Source: an uncultured Eubacteriales bacterium (GTDB lineage Bacteria; Bacillota; Clostridia; Oscillospirales; CAG-272). Taken from it: a DNA stretch of 12,436 nucleotides. The notes below the pieces were generated by a model that saw only the letters and a list, made by a program, of their open reading frames with translations, searched no databases and was not told where the DNA came from. The first letter of the stretch is position 1. Every line of letters begins with the position of its first letter. Where the stretch lies: contig URHI01000054.1 in the NCBI GenBank assembly GCA_900547565.1, positions 1 to 12,436 on the forward strand, given 5' to 3'. Below, piece by piece: positions 1 through 7,513 of the stretch. Position numbers and translations under genes: made by a program.

Positions 1-26
1 CCCCGCCTCGCGCGGGGCTTTTCTTT
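1..26 (+). terminator. Rho-independent terminator of a gene left of the window
   Basis: A GC-rich hairpin starts at the first base: arm CCCCGC (1-6), loop CTCGC, arm GCGGGG (12-17). It is followed by C-TTTT-C-TTT, a U-rich tail on the plus strand. The stem may extend beyond the window. It probably ends a plus-strand gene lying to the left that converges on the minus-strand gene at 123-977. Confidence 0.75.
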
Positions 27-39
27 ACTTTCTGCGTAT

Positions 40-67
40 GAAAAAAGCCACCACGACAGTGATGGCT
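40..67 (-). terminator. Rho-independent terminator after the EEP-family gene
   Basis: Read on the minus strand, AGCCATCAC (67-59) pairs with GTGGTGGCT (54-46) across a 4-nt loop. This gives nine pairs, one of them G-U. A run of six T follows immediately (46-41). It lies about 55 bp after the stop codon of the minus-strand gene 123-977, so it is the natural end of that transcript. Confidence 0.85.
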
Positions 68-122
68 AAATTCAAATTCACCGCTAATTTTGTACGCTCT
101 CTGCCAAACGGTTTTTTATGTT

Positions 123-977
123 TTACAGTGAAAGATCGATATACAGCGGATAGTGATCCGAGATCTTGTCGAACCATTCTGGGGTGAGACGTCGGAAATA
201 GTTGACCGTCGTACCCTCACCGTTCTTTATCATGATGTGATCGATTGCCTGACGGAACAGCCCGGCATCGCCGCGCCCGAAGCCTGCGGGGCTGCAGGGG
301 TGATGTCCGCGGGTTTCATCCCGATCACCTACGGACAGATCATACACCTCGGTCCAGCCTTCTGCGCGTGCACGGTCGAGGCAGAGACTGTTGATTGATG
401 CGTTGAAATCGCCCATAAGTACGCAGGGGCAGTTGTACTTTGCTATGACCTCATCCATTTTTGCCGATGCAAGCCCGATCTGATAAGCCCTTGCTTCGTT
501 GGAGTGCGCCTGATAATTTTTAGCTTCGGGATTGGAAGATTTCCACCACAGATGTGTTGACATTAGCGCAAAACGTTTTTTGGTTGTACGGTCCTCGAAT
601 ACGCCGAAGCAGTATGACTTTGACTCGTGGTTGTTGAAGCTGCCTTCAAAGCCGTCAATCTGCTCCGAATAGAGAAAAAATCCCGATTCGAGCAGCTTCA
701 GCTTGTCGTAGCGGTAGACTATAGGAGTATCTCCGCCGGACACGTAGGCATATTTTGCAGTCTGTCCTTCGCCCAGGTCGACACAGGACAGCTGTGCCAT
801 CATAAGGTCTGCCATGTGCATAGAAACCTCCTGCAGGCCGAGCACGTCGGGCATGATCTGCCTGTATGCTCTGACAAGTCCCTGCACGCGCACCTCGGCC
901 GAGCAGTCCTCGCCTATCTTGAGCCAGGCATCACAGTTCTTATCGCATTTCCACTGGTTGTTAGACATTAAAATCAT
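123..977 (-). CDS. Endonuclease/exonuclease/phosphatase (EEP) family metal-dependent hydrolase
   Basis: A 284-residue protein of the Mg-dependent EEP (DNase I-like) superfamily, which cleaves phosphodiester or phosphomonoester bonds. Visible motifs, in order: an N-terminal strand with paired Asn (N6-N7), the metal-binding Glu in LQEV (E50), STHLWW (H142), MGDFN (D190, N192), AIDHIMI (D246, H247) and SDHYPLY (D274, H275). These make a complete catalytic set at normal family length. There is no signal peptide or membrane segment, so it is probably cytoplasmic. The ATG at 977 is preferred because AGGAGG (987-992) lies 9 nt upstream and this start keeps the first core strand. The ATG at 968 would cut into that strand. 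The gene has its own promoter (1010-1038) and terminator (40-67). No terminator separates it from the upstream gene, so exporter transcripts may also read through. The substrate (DNA, RNA, phosphoinositide or nucleotide) cannot be told from sequence. Family assignment is secure; function is open. Confidence 0.9.
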   Translation of the reverse strand: MILMSNNQWKCDKNCDAWLKIGEDCSAEVRVQGLVRAYRQIMPDVLGLQEVSMHMADLMMAQLSCVDLGEGQTAKYAYVSGGDTPIVYRYDKLKLLESGFFLYSEQIDGFEGSFNNHESKSYCFGVFEDRTTKKRFALMSTHLWWKSSNPEAKNYQAHSNEARAYQIGLASAKMDEVIAKYNCPCVLMGDFNASINSLCLDRARAEGWTEVYDLSVGDRDETRGHHPCSPAGFGRGDAGLFRQAIDHIMIKNGEGTTVNYFRRLTPEWFDKISDHYPLYIDLSL

Positions 978-1009
978 TGTCGGAAGCCTCCTGAATTATT
1001 GTTGACATA

Positions 1010-1038
1010 ATTATAGCACAGTCTGACTGCACATTCAA
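1010..1038 (-). promoter_or_regulatory. SigA-type promoter for the EEP-family gene
   Basis: On the minus strand there is a -35 box TTGAAT (1038-1033), a 17-nt spacer and a perfect -10 TATAAT (1015-1010), preceded by the extended-10 element TGC. The predicted start is near 1003. That leaves a leader of about 25 nt carrying AGGAGG before the ATG at 977. The promoter lies just after the stop codon of the upstream gene. Confidence 0.8.
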
Positions 1039-1053
1039 GCGGTTTTGCGGTAT

Positions 1054-1857
1054 TTACCCCGGTGTGCAGGTATAAGTCGCCGCTCGTCCGCGTCTGCCTT
1101 CCGGACGGACAAGTCCTGTGGCGACAAATACCTTGAGTGCTGAATAAACATCGATGCCGTGCAGACCGATTGCCCGACCGAACTCGGCAGCAGTAAACTC
1201 ATTTGTAAGCCCGGACGGCAGATATGTCAGATAATCGGCAGGGGTATTGAGATCTATGATATCAATCAGTCCGGTAGGGATTTTTTCGTATCGGACAGCA
1301 CCGTTACGCCCGCGCTTGTTCTGTATGCGGAACTCCTCGACCTCCAGCATAAGTGCCCGGAAACGCAGTCGGCAGTCGCCGAGGTAGGGCAGCAGGGAAT
1401 AAAGCTGAACGATCATATCACGCGGCTGCTCGTGCTTGGGCGAATTTACGCGCCGCACGACGTGGCAATCTACTGGTGACAGGTATGTCACCCGCTTTTT
1501 TGCTACCAGCGGGTGTATGACGGTGACATTGTAGCCGGTATGCTCAAGATAAAACCCGATTTTGTCGCGCAGTGGATACAGCGCGCCGGTCTGGATCTCA
1601 AATATGTCATTGCCGCACAGCACGTCGGCGACAAAGCTGCGCGGCTTGCTGTCCTGCTTTGATTGCTGTTGAAGCTGCTGTGACTGTGGGGGCGGTAGCT
1701 TGACCTCGTGACACGATTTGTCATCACATACAAAGAATTTAAGCATTGTATGCAGCTTTTTTTCGTTAAGTGTGCCTATCCCGTCGCGGTCGCGGTCGGC
1801 CAGCAGTATATCACGGCATACGCGTTCAAAATGCAGCTGTTCCGCGGCTGATATCAT
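1054..1857 (-). CDS. Uncharacterised protein: nuclease-like core plus C-terminal winged helix
   Basis: A 267-residue protein. I recognise the pattern as a conserved family of hypothetical proteins in Firmicutes, but no function is known to me. The N-terminal part contains KKLHTMLK (33-40), then a Gln/Pro/Ser-rich stretch (55-70). The core is VADVL (76-80) followed by EIQT (87-90) and K99, and then an alternating hydrophobic strand, NVTVIHPL (110-117). The D-x8-E-x-Q spacing recalls PD-(D/E)XK nuclease-like proteins of the CoiA type; that is inference. The C-terminus (about 220-264) reads as a winged helix-turn-helix: an FTAAEFGRAIG helix, a second helix and a basic RRGRAAT wing. Its ATG overlaps the stop of the upstream ABC gene as ATGA (1854-1857), so it should be translationally coupled to the exporter. 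It ends in TAA at 1054. It could instead be a DNA-binding regulator or a non-catalytic adaptor. Confidence 0.8.
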   Translation of the reverse strand: MISAAEQLHFERVCRDILLADRDRDGIGTLNEKKLHTMLKFFVCDDKSCHEVKLPPPQSQQLQQQSKQDSKPRSFVADVLCGNDIFEIQTGALYPLRDKIGFYLEHTGYNVTVIHPLVAKKRVTYLSPVDCHVVRRVNSPKHEQPRDMIVQLYSLLPYLGDCRLRFRALMLEVEEFRIQNKRGRNGAVRYEKIPTGLIDIIDLNTPADYLTYLPSGLTNEFTAAEFGRAIGLHGIDVYSALKVFVATGLVRPEGRRGRAATYTCTPG

Positions 1858-3812
1858 GTTGCTATCCCCGCAAACTGATTGCTGTACAGCTTACTGTATT
1901 CGCCGCCGAGCGCCAGCAGAGTTTCATGGTCACCCGCCTCGGCAACAACGCCGTCCTTTATGACAACAATTTTATCTGCATCGCGTATGGTGGACAGACG
2001 GTGTGCGATAATAAGTGAAGTGCGGTTCTTCATAAGCGCGACCATGGCCTGCTGAATGTGCATTTCAGTCCGCGTGTCGACTGACGATGTCGCTTCATCA
2101 AGAATGAGTATTTTGGGGTCGGCAAGCACCGCGCGTGAGATTGAAAGCAGCTGACGCTGTCCCTGCGACAGATTGCTGCCGGATTCGGCCAGCTGGGTGT
2201 CGTAATTATCAGGCAGACGGTCGATAAAGGTGTCGGCACGCGCTGTGGCCGCTGCCTGCTTCATCTGCTCGTCGGTCGCGTCCTGGCGGCCATACTTGAT
2301 GTTCTGACGTATACTGTCGCAGAACAGCACAGTGTCCTGAAGCACTATGGCAATGGCATGCCGCAGCGTGCTTTTGGGAATATCGCGTATATCGGTGCCG
2401 TCTATGGTTATTTTGCCGCTGTCTATCTCATAAAATCTTGTTAGCAGGTTGACTATTGTAGTCTTGCCGGAGCCGGTTGCGCCGACGATGGCCACCTTTT
2501 GCCCTGCTTTGACATCAAGATTCAGTCCCTTGAGCACCGGCTCGCCGGCAACGTATGAGAAGTGTATATCCGAAAAATCGATATCGCCGCGGATGGAGGC
2601 GATGTCAAGCTGATGGCGGCCTTCATCGATTTCTTCGGGGTTGTCCATGATCTCAAATATTCGCTCGGCGCCTGCAAGGGCGGTGAGAATGGTGGCGTAC
2701 TGGTTGGCGATTTCATTGACAGGGCGCGAGAATTTCTTGGAATATTGCAGCATGGCCTGAATGTTACCGACGGTTATAGGCCGCATAGCCCGTATAGGAT
2801 TTAACAGCAGATAGCCCCCGAATGCCGCGATAAGCAGGTATTGCAGGTTGCCGAGTATGTTCATCAGCGGTCCCATAATTCCGCCCCACACCCGTGCCTT
2901 TACGCTGACCTTGCTGAACTCGGCGCTTGTGACACCGAAGCTGTTGACAGCCTGCCGCTCTTTCCCATAGGCAACGACGGTTTTATAGCCTGTTACCATT
3001 TCCTCAACCTGACCGTTAAGCTGCCCGAGCAGTTGCTGACGCCGGACATAATGTCGCCGCATGAATTTTGCCAGTGTGGAAGAAATAAGAATCGTCAGCG
3101 GTATGGTGATACAGGCTACAATAGTCAGAAGCCAGCTGTAGTAGAGCATCATGACGAGCGCGCCGATAAGTGTCAGTGCGCTTGAGAAAAGCGATGAGAT
3201 AGACTGCGAGATGGCGTTTGAAACATTTTCGACATCGTTTGTCATGCGCGACATTATGTCGCCATGACGATGGGTATCGGTATAGCTGATAGGTAGCTTA
3301 CTGATTTTTCGGAACAGGTCGCGCCGCATGGAATATACCGTCATCTGAGACAGTTTGGCGGCGATAATTCCCTGGAAGAAGGTCAGCACGGCCGAAATCA
3401 CAAATACTATTGCCATTGTAACGAGGAAGAAAGCCAGGCCGTGGCGTTGTTCTGTGCCGGTGACGACGCCGTTCTCGTCCTTTACTTCAACGGTGTAGTC
3501 GGAAAAATGAACTACGATGCCCGTTTCGTCCGAATACTCAAATGTGTCGATCGCATTGCTTTGAAGCATAGGGCCTAAAAGCTCGAATGCGGTAATTATC
3601 AGCATTATGATCAGCAGTGATATGAGTGCTACCTTGCTTTTCCCGATGTAGCGCAACAGGCGCGATATCGTACGCTTGGCGTTTTTCGGCTTTTCAACGG
3701 CCATTCGTCCGCTCATGGGGCCGCCTGGACCGTGTCCGGGACCCGGGCGTCCTCCCGGCCCCATGGTCATGCGAGGCTCATTTGCTGGTTCTTTGGCAGT
3801 CTGGTTATTCAT
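1854..3812 (-). CDS. Heterodimeric ABC exporter subunit, catalytic partner (permease-ATPase fusion)
   Basis: A 652-residue half-transporter with an N-terminal six-helix membrane domain and a C-terminal ATPase, of the BmrCD/LmrCD multidrug-exporter type. The first 40 residues are Gly/Pro-rich. Residues about 92-125 form an enlarged outside loop between helices 1 and 2, as in the larger subunit of such pairs. ATPase motifs are Walker A GATGSGKT (444-451), Q-loop Q492, signature LSQGQ (548-552, altered from LSGGQ), Walker B ILILDE with catalytic Glu E573, and H-loop H604. Walker A, Walker B and H-loop are intact while the signature is not. This is the mirror image of the partner encoded just upstream. 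The start at 3812 has AAAGGAGG (3822-3829) 9 nt away and overlaps the partner's stop by 8 bp. The substrate cannot be predicted; drug, peptide or lipid export are all possible. Expression is probably under the MarR gene at the operon head. Confidence 0.93.
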   Translation of the reverse strand: MNNQTAKEPANEPRMTMGPGGRPGPGHGPGGPMSGRMAVEKPKNAKRTISRLLRYIGKSKVALISLLIIMLIITAFELLGPMLQSNAIDTFEYSDETGIVVHFSDYTVEVKDENGVVTGTEQRHGLAFFLVTMAIVFVISAVLTFFQGIIAAKLSQMTVYSMRRDLFRKISKLPISYTDTHRHGDIMSRMTNDVENVSNAISQSISSLFSSALTLIGALVMMLYYSWLLTIVACITIPLTILISSTLAKFMRRHYVRRQQLLGQLNGQVEEMVTGYKTVVAYGKERQAVNSFGVTSAEFSKVSVKARVWGGIMGPLMNILGNLQYLLIAAFGGYLLLNPIRAMRPITVGNIQAMLQYSKKFSRPVNEIANQYATILTALAGAERIFEIMDNPEEIDEGRHQLDIASIRGDIDFSDIHFSYVAGEPVLKGLNLDVKAGQKVAIVGATGSGKTTIVNLLTRFYEIDSGKITIDGTDIRDIPKSTLRHAIAIVLQDTVLFCDSIRQNIKYGRQDATDEQMKQAAATARADTFIDRLPDNYDTQLAESGSNLSQGQRQLLSISRAVLADPKILILDEATSSVDTRTEMHIQQAMVALMKNRTSLIIAHRLSTIRDADKIVVIKDGVVAEAGDHETLLALGGEYSKLYSNQFAGIAT

Positions 3813-5628
3813 TTGTGACCACCTCCTTTATGTCCGGATCGTTGCTTTGCATCTGGGAATCATAAATATCACGGTATGTTGCGCTTATTTTCATCAGCTC
3901 GTCGTGCGGCGCGCAGTCCTTGATAGTTCCGTTTTCGATGACGGCAATGCGGTCTGCGTTGCGCACGCTGGCAATGCGCTGTGCTATCATTATGACGGTC
4001 GTGCCGTGCAACCTGGCGCGCATTGCCGCCTGCAGCTTTGCTTCGGTAGACAGGTCAAGCGCTGAGGTAGAGTCGTCAAGGATCAGGATCTCCGGTTTGC
4101 GCACCAGCGCGCGCGCAATGGACATGCGCTGTTTCTGCCCGCCTGACAGCGATGCACCCTTCTCGGCAATGAATGTGTCATAGCCCTGTGCAAATCCGCT
4201 GATAAAATCGTCTGCCTGTGCAACCTCGGCGGCGGCCTTCACCTCGTCGTCGGTAGCGTCGGGCTTACCCCAGCGTATATTGCCGGATATGGTGTCGGAG
4301 AACAGCTCGCTTTTTTGCATAACAAAGCCCATGCGTTGACGTAGCTTTTGAACGTCCCACTGGCGCACGTCGACGCCGTCCACGATGACACTGCCCTCGG
4401 TCGCGTCGTAAAAGCGGGGGATCAGATTGACAAGTGATGTTTTACCGGCGCCGGTAGCACCTATGACTGCCAGCTGCTCTCCGCGTCTGACGTCAAGATT
4501 TATGTCGTGTAGCACGGGCCGGCCCGTCGTATTGGGATAGCGGAAGCCCACACCGCGAAACGATATGCACACGTCGGAGGGCTGTCCCTCTTTGTCTCCT
4601 GACCGTATAACCGGGTCGGAGTCCAGCACCTCGACCACACGGCGGGAGGAAGCGCCTGCGCGTGAAACTGACTGAAACATCATAGTGACCATCATAACCG
4701 AACTGAGCACCTGTGTTATGTATGTTATAGCGGCCATTATCGAGCCGACCGATACTGCCGATGCCGACGCCCGGATGCGCAGCCCGGCGATGAGGATAAC
4801 GGCGATCACCGCGACGTTCATTATAATATTAAGCACGGGTGACATGATGGCAAATATCCTCAGTACGCGGTAGTTTGTATCTTTTAGGGCACTGTTGGCA
4901 TTGTCAAAGCGCTCGTTTTCATAGTCCTCACGGACGTATGCTTTGACTACCCGCGCGCCGCTGACATTTTCCTGCACGACCGAGTTGACCTTATCCAGCC
5001 GTGTCTGCACCTGCGAGAACAGCGGTGTCGCGCGCGACAGCACCAGTACCAGCATGACGATCAGTACCGGCAGCGCGCACAGCAATATTGCGCCGAAGCT
5101 GAGGTCAAGCGTCAGCAGCATTATTGTGCCGCCGATGAAAAAGATGGGCGCGCGTACGAACATGCGTATCAGCATTTCGACAAATTCGGTGATAGTGGAT
5201 ATGTCGTTGGTCATACGCGTGACCAGCGAACCGGTTGTGAATTTATCCGTCTGTTCGATTGACAGCGACATAACCCGGTTGTATGCATCACAGCGCAGGT
5301 CGTTTCCGAAGCTCTGAGCAGCCCTGGCCGCAGTGTAGGCGCAGAAGGTTCCGAAAAAGCCGCCGATGATCACCAGCACAAGCATTGTAATGCCTATACA
5401 CAGGATTATCTGCATTGAGGTGTACGGCCCGTCACCGCAGAACAGGTGCATTATGGCGCTTGCCGAGGCATAGTCGGATATGTCGGCAGAACCGACTATA
5501 CCGCAGTCAACTATGACGGACATCAGCTTGGGTTGAAACAGGTCGGCAACCACCTCTCCTATCATCATGAGCGGTGAGATGAGCGCCAGATACCAGTACG
5601 GGCGCAGATATTTTGCAAGTTTTTTCAT
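3805..5628 (-). CDS. Heterodimeric ABC exporter subunit, degenerate partner (permease-ATPase fusion)
   Basis: A 607-residue half-transporter with six predicted membrane helices (about 10-320) and an ATPase domain (about 350-590). Motifs are Walker A GATGAGKT (390-397), Q-loop Q438, canonical signature LSGGQ (494-498), Walker B ILILDD and H-loop IAQR. The residue after the Walker B Asp is D519 instead of the catalytic Glu, and the H-loop His is Q550. Its own nucleotide site is therefore expected to bind but hydrolyse poorly, while its LSGGQ completes the active site of the partner encoded downstream. A long outside loop (about 41-72) separates helices 1 and 2. The gene starts 8 bp after the MarR stop. 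A Shine-Dalgarno-like AAGGAG lies inside the last MarR codons, 13 nt from the ATG, which is longer than usual and suggests coupling. Its 3' end overlaps the next gene by 8 bp. Confidence 0.93.
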   Translation of the reverse strand: MKKLAKYLRPYWYLALISPLMMIGEVVADLFQPKLMSVIVDCGIVGSADISDYASASAIMHLFCGDGPYTSMQIILCIGITMLVLVIIGGFFGTFCAYTAARAAQSFGNDLRCDAYNRVMSLSIEQTDKFTTGSLVTRMTNDISTITEFVEMLIRMFVRAPIFFIGGTIMLLTLDLSFGAILLCALPVLIVMLVLVLSRATPLFSQVQTRLDKVNSVVQENVSGARVVKAYVREDYENERFDNANSALKDTNYRVLRIFAIMSPVLNIIMNVAVIAVILIAGLRIRASASAVSVGSIMAAITYITQVLSSVMMVTMMFQSVSRAGASSRRVVEVLDSDPVIRSGDKEGQPSDVCISFRGVGFRYPNTTGRPVLHDINLDVRRGEQLAVIGATGAGKTSLVNLIPRFYDATEGSVIVDGVDVRQWDVQKLRQRMGFVMQKSELFSDTISGNIRWGKPDATDDEVKAAAEVAQADDFISGFAQGYDTFIAEKGASLSGGQKQRMSIARALVRKPEILILDDSTSALDLSTEAKLQAAMRARLHGTTVIMIAQRIASVRNADRIAVIENGTIKDCAPHDELMKISATYRDIYDSQMQSNDPDIKEVVTNE

Positions 5629-5636
5629 ATTCGGGT

Positions 5637-6113
5637 TTAATCTCCTTCAAGCTCCAGATGACGTTCAATGTTTGTCCGCATGCGATTGAGCAGAGACAGC
5701 AGTGTTTCGCTTTCCTCTGCGGTAAAGCCTTGCATAAGAATATTGTCAGCCTCTATTGAAGCGCGGCGTGACGATTCGACCAGCTCACGTCCGCGGTCGG
5801 TAAGAAAAACGCGCAAGGCCCGCATGTCATTTGAATCTGCCACACGTGTAATGTAGCCCAGCTTTTCCAGCCGCTTTGCCGTCACGCTTATTGTCGGAGT
5901 GGACAGGTGCGTGCGCTTTGACAGCTCAAGCTGTGTCAGACCATCCTCAAATGACAGGTTTTTTATGAATTGCCGGACGCTGAACTGCTGCATTTCGGAC
6001 TCATTCTGTCTCATTTTAGCGGCGTAAAGCCGTGATATGTCGTGGATCACCATGGGTGGAGATTCCTTGATACCGCACGGAGGCTTTGGACGTGAAAACA
6101 TCTTTTTGTCCAT
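5637..6113 (-). CDS. MarR-family transcriptional regulator
   Basis: A 158-residue MarR-type repressor. The winged helix-turn-helix is clear: TQLELSKRTHLSTPTISVTA (60-79) gives the helix-turn-helix, and the wing carries the family pattern D-x-x-D-x-R (93-98) followed by LT (104-105). The flanking helices at the N- and C-termini are where MarR proteins dimerise. The N-terminus is about 20 residues longer than many homologues. The start at 6113 has AAAGGAG 8 nt upstream. It is the first gene of the exporter operon, and a long inverted repeat overlaps its promoter. It most likely represses itself and the exporter until a ligand, perhaps an exported compound, releases it. The ligand cannot be inferred from sequence. 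Confidence 0.92.
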   Translation of the reverse strand: MDKKMFSRPKPPCGIKESPPMVIHDISRLYAAKMRQNESEMQQFSVRQFIKNLSFEDGLTQLELSKRTHLSTPTISVTAKRLEKLGYITRVADSNDMRALRVFLTDRGRELVESSRRASIEADNILMQGFTAEESETLLSLLNRMRTNIERHLELEGD

Positions 6114-6132
6114 TTTTTGTACTCCTTTGAAT

Positions 6133-6158
6133 TATAATTAGTTTACTAACTAATTATA
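6133..6158. promoter_or_regulatory. Probable MarR operator: 26-bp inverted repeat
   Basis: Plus-strand arms TATAATTAGTT (6133-6143) and AACTAATTATA (6148-6158) are perfect 11-bp inverted repeats separated by TACT. The element includes the whole -10 box (6153-6158) of the marR promoter and extends across the expected transcription start. A protein bound here would block RNA polymerase. A shorter overlapping palindrome, TTAGT-TT-ACTAA, lies inside it. Size, AT-richness and position fit autoregulated MarR operators; binding itself is inference. Confidence 0.8.
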
Positions 6159-6181
6159 TCACTCTCCATTTTATCTGTCAA
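6153..6181 (-). promoter_or_regulatory. Consensus SigA promoter of the marR-ABC operon
   Basis: On the minus strand there is a perfect TTGACA (6181-6176), a 17-nt spacer and a perfect TATAAT (6158-6153). The transcription start should fall near 6146, inside the inverted repeat. The leader is about 33 nt and carries AAAGGAG. A promoter this strong implies that repression sets the expression level. Confidence 0.9.
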
Positions 6182-6195
6182 TAGCTTCTCCATGC

Positions 6196-6218
6196 TTTTG
6201 CCGCTTATTGCGGCAAAA
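6196..6218. repeat. Perfect inverted repeat between marR and spoIVB
   Basis: TTTTGCCGC (6196-6204) and GCGGCAAAA (6210-6218) are perfect 9-bp arms around a TTATT loop. Neither strand has a T-run after the stem; the T-runs precede it on both strands. It is therefore not a normal terminator. It lies 110 bp upstream of spoIVB and about 15 bp upstream of the marR promoter -35 box. It could be a regulator site or a transcript hairpin. Confidence 0.6.
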
Positions 6219-6328
6219 AATTTGGTTGCGCGAAAATAAATTGTTACACATCAAACGCCCGCCGCCGGCGCAAATTATTATCGAGCGCCTCTGCGGCGTC
6301 AATCCCCAACAAGAAGGAAGCAATTCCC

Positions 6329-7399
6329 ATGAAAAACAAGATAAAACGCATTGCCGCCATGATGGCGGTTATCATTATAATATTTGTTATCAGTCCCGCC
6401 GCGGAGGGCGCTGACTGTGCTCCGGTATGGCTTGACATCGGTGCGTCCGTTAATATTAAGGAGCTTAAGCTGAGTCCGGGAGGTATGGCATTTGGTGTCA
6501 AGTTTCACACCGATGGCGTAATGGTGGTAGGTTTTTGCGACATAGAAACGGAAACCGGTAAGGTCAATCCCGCTTATGCGGCCGGGGTACGGCTGAAGGA
6601 CGTAATCACGGCGGTCAACGGCATATCACTTAGCGGAAGCTCACAGCTGACGCAGCTGATCGAGGAGTCGGCGGGGCAACCTGTTACGCTGACCTGCCGC
6701 CGGGACGGCCGCGAATTGAACTTTACGCTGTCACCTGTATTCAGCCGCTCGGAAAATCGCTATAAAACCGGCGTGTGGGTGCGAGACAGCGGTGCCGGGA
6801 TAGGGACGGTGACGTTTATTGTTCCCGAAACCGGGGCGTTCGCCGGACTTGGACACGGTATATGCGACAGCGAAACGGGAGAGCTTATCCCCATGCAGCG
6901 TGGATATGTTACAGGTGTGACTGTCAGCGGTCTGACGCGCGGCATCGCCGGAAATCCCGGCGAGATCAAGGGATATTTCAGCTCAGGCAAGTGCGGTACG
7001 CTTATCGGCAACACCGACAACGGAGTATACGGCATTTTTACGCAGCTTCCCGCTGAGCCGCCCGAGTCGGCGCTGCCGGTTGCTGCTCGCAGTGAGGTCA
7101 GGGCGGGGAGTGCATATATATGGTGCACGCTCGATACCAATCAGCCCTGCCGCTACAGCGTAGAACTGTCGTGCATAGACACAAACAGCACAAGCAACAA
7201 ATGTTTTACGGTTACTGTCACTGATCCGGCATTGCTTGAAAAAACCGGCGGAATCATTCAGGGCATGAGCGGTAGCCCTATTATACAGGACGGCAAGATT
7301 GTCGGTGCGGTGACGCATGTGCTGATAAACGATCCTTCCCGGGGTTATGGCATATTTGTTGAGAATATGCTGGATTCAATGCCGGATCTGCTGAGATGA
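6329..7399 (+). CDS. spoIVB: SpoIVB sporulation serine peptidase (S55 family, PDZ domain)
   Basis: A 356-residue protein with an N-terminal hydrophobic signal/anchor (about 8-22), a PDZ domain (about 55-135) and a C-terminal S55 peptidase domain. Catalytic motifs are GLGHGI (His H176), TDPALL (Asp D299) and GMSGSP (312-317, Ser), followed by VGAVTHV. In Bacillus subtilis, SpoIVB is made in the forespore, crosses into the intermembrane space and cleaves SpoIVFA, which frees SpoIVFB to process pro-SigK. The same checkpoint role is inferred here. It is shorter than the roughly 425-residue B. subtilis protein, mostly in the N-terminal half. The start at 6329 has AAGGAAG (6314-6320) 8 nt away. It is the only confident plus-strand gene here, apparently monocistronic, divergent from marR and ended by the terminator at 7469-7513. 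No spo0A follows it. No SigF/SigG promoter could be assigned with confidence. Confidence 0.93.
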   Translation: MKNKIKRIAAMMAVIIIIFVISPAAEGADCAPVWLDIGASVNIKELKLSPGGMAFGVKFHTDGVMVVGFCDIETETGKVNPAYAAGVRLKDVITAVNGISLSGSSQLTQLIEESAGQPVTLTCRRDGRELNFTLSPVFSRSENRYKTGVWVRDSGAGIGTVTFIVPETGAFAGLGHGICDSETGELIPMQRGYVTGVTVSGLTRGIAGNPGEIKGYFSSGKCGTLIGNTDNGVYGIFTQLPAEPPESALPVAARSEVRAGSAYIWCTLDTNQPCRYSVELSCIDTNSTSNKCFTVTVTDPALLEKTGGIIQGMSGSPIIQDGKIVGAVTHVLINDPSRGYGIFVENMLDSMPDLLR

Positions 7400-7468
7400 A
7401 AATTGTTCCTCCGTTAAATATCCGCTAAATCTTAACAGGCGGTCAGCGCCGCTCTGGTATGACAAAGC

Positions 7469-7513
7469 AAAAATCAAGCGCACCGCTCGGCGGTACGCTT
7501 GATTTCAATTATT
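7469..7513. terminator. Bidirectional terminator between spoIVB and the HAD gene
   Basis: AAATCAAGCG (7471-7480) pairs with CGCTTGATTT (7496-7505). After one C/A mismatch, ACCGC (7482-7486) pairs with GCGGT (7490-7494) across a TCG loop. On the plus strand the stem is followed by TTTCAATTATTATT. On the minus strand it runs into TTTTT (7473-7469). It separates the convergent spoIVB and HAD-type genes and can serve both. Confidence 0.9.

Noticed and set aside
6196..6218. Terminator for transcripts between marR and spoIVB
   Set aside because: The stem is good, but the T-run precedes it and A-run follows it on both strands, the reverse of a terminator. The flanking genes diverge, so none is expected.
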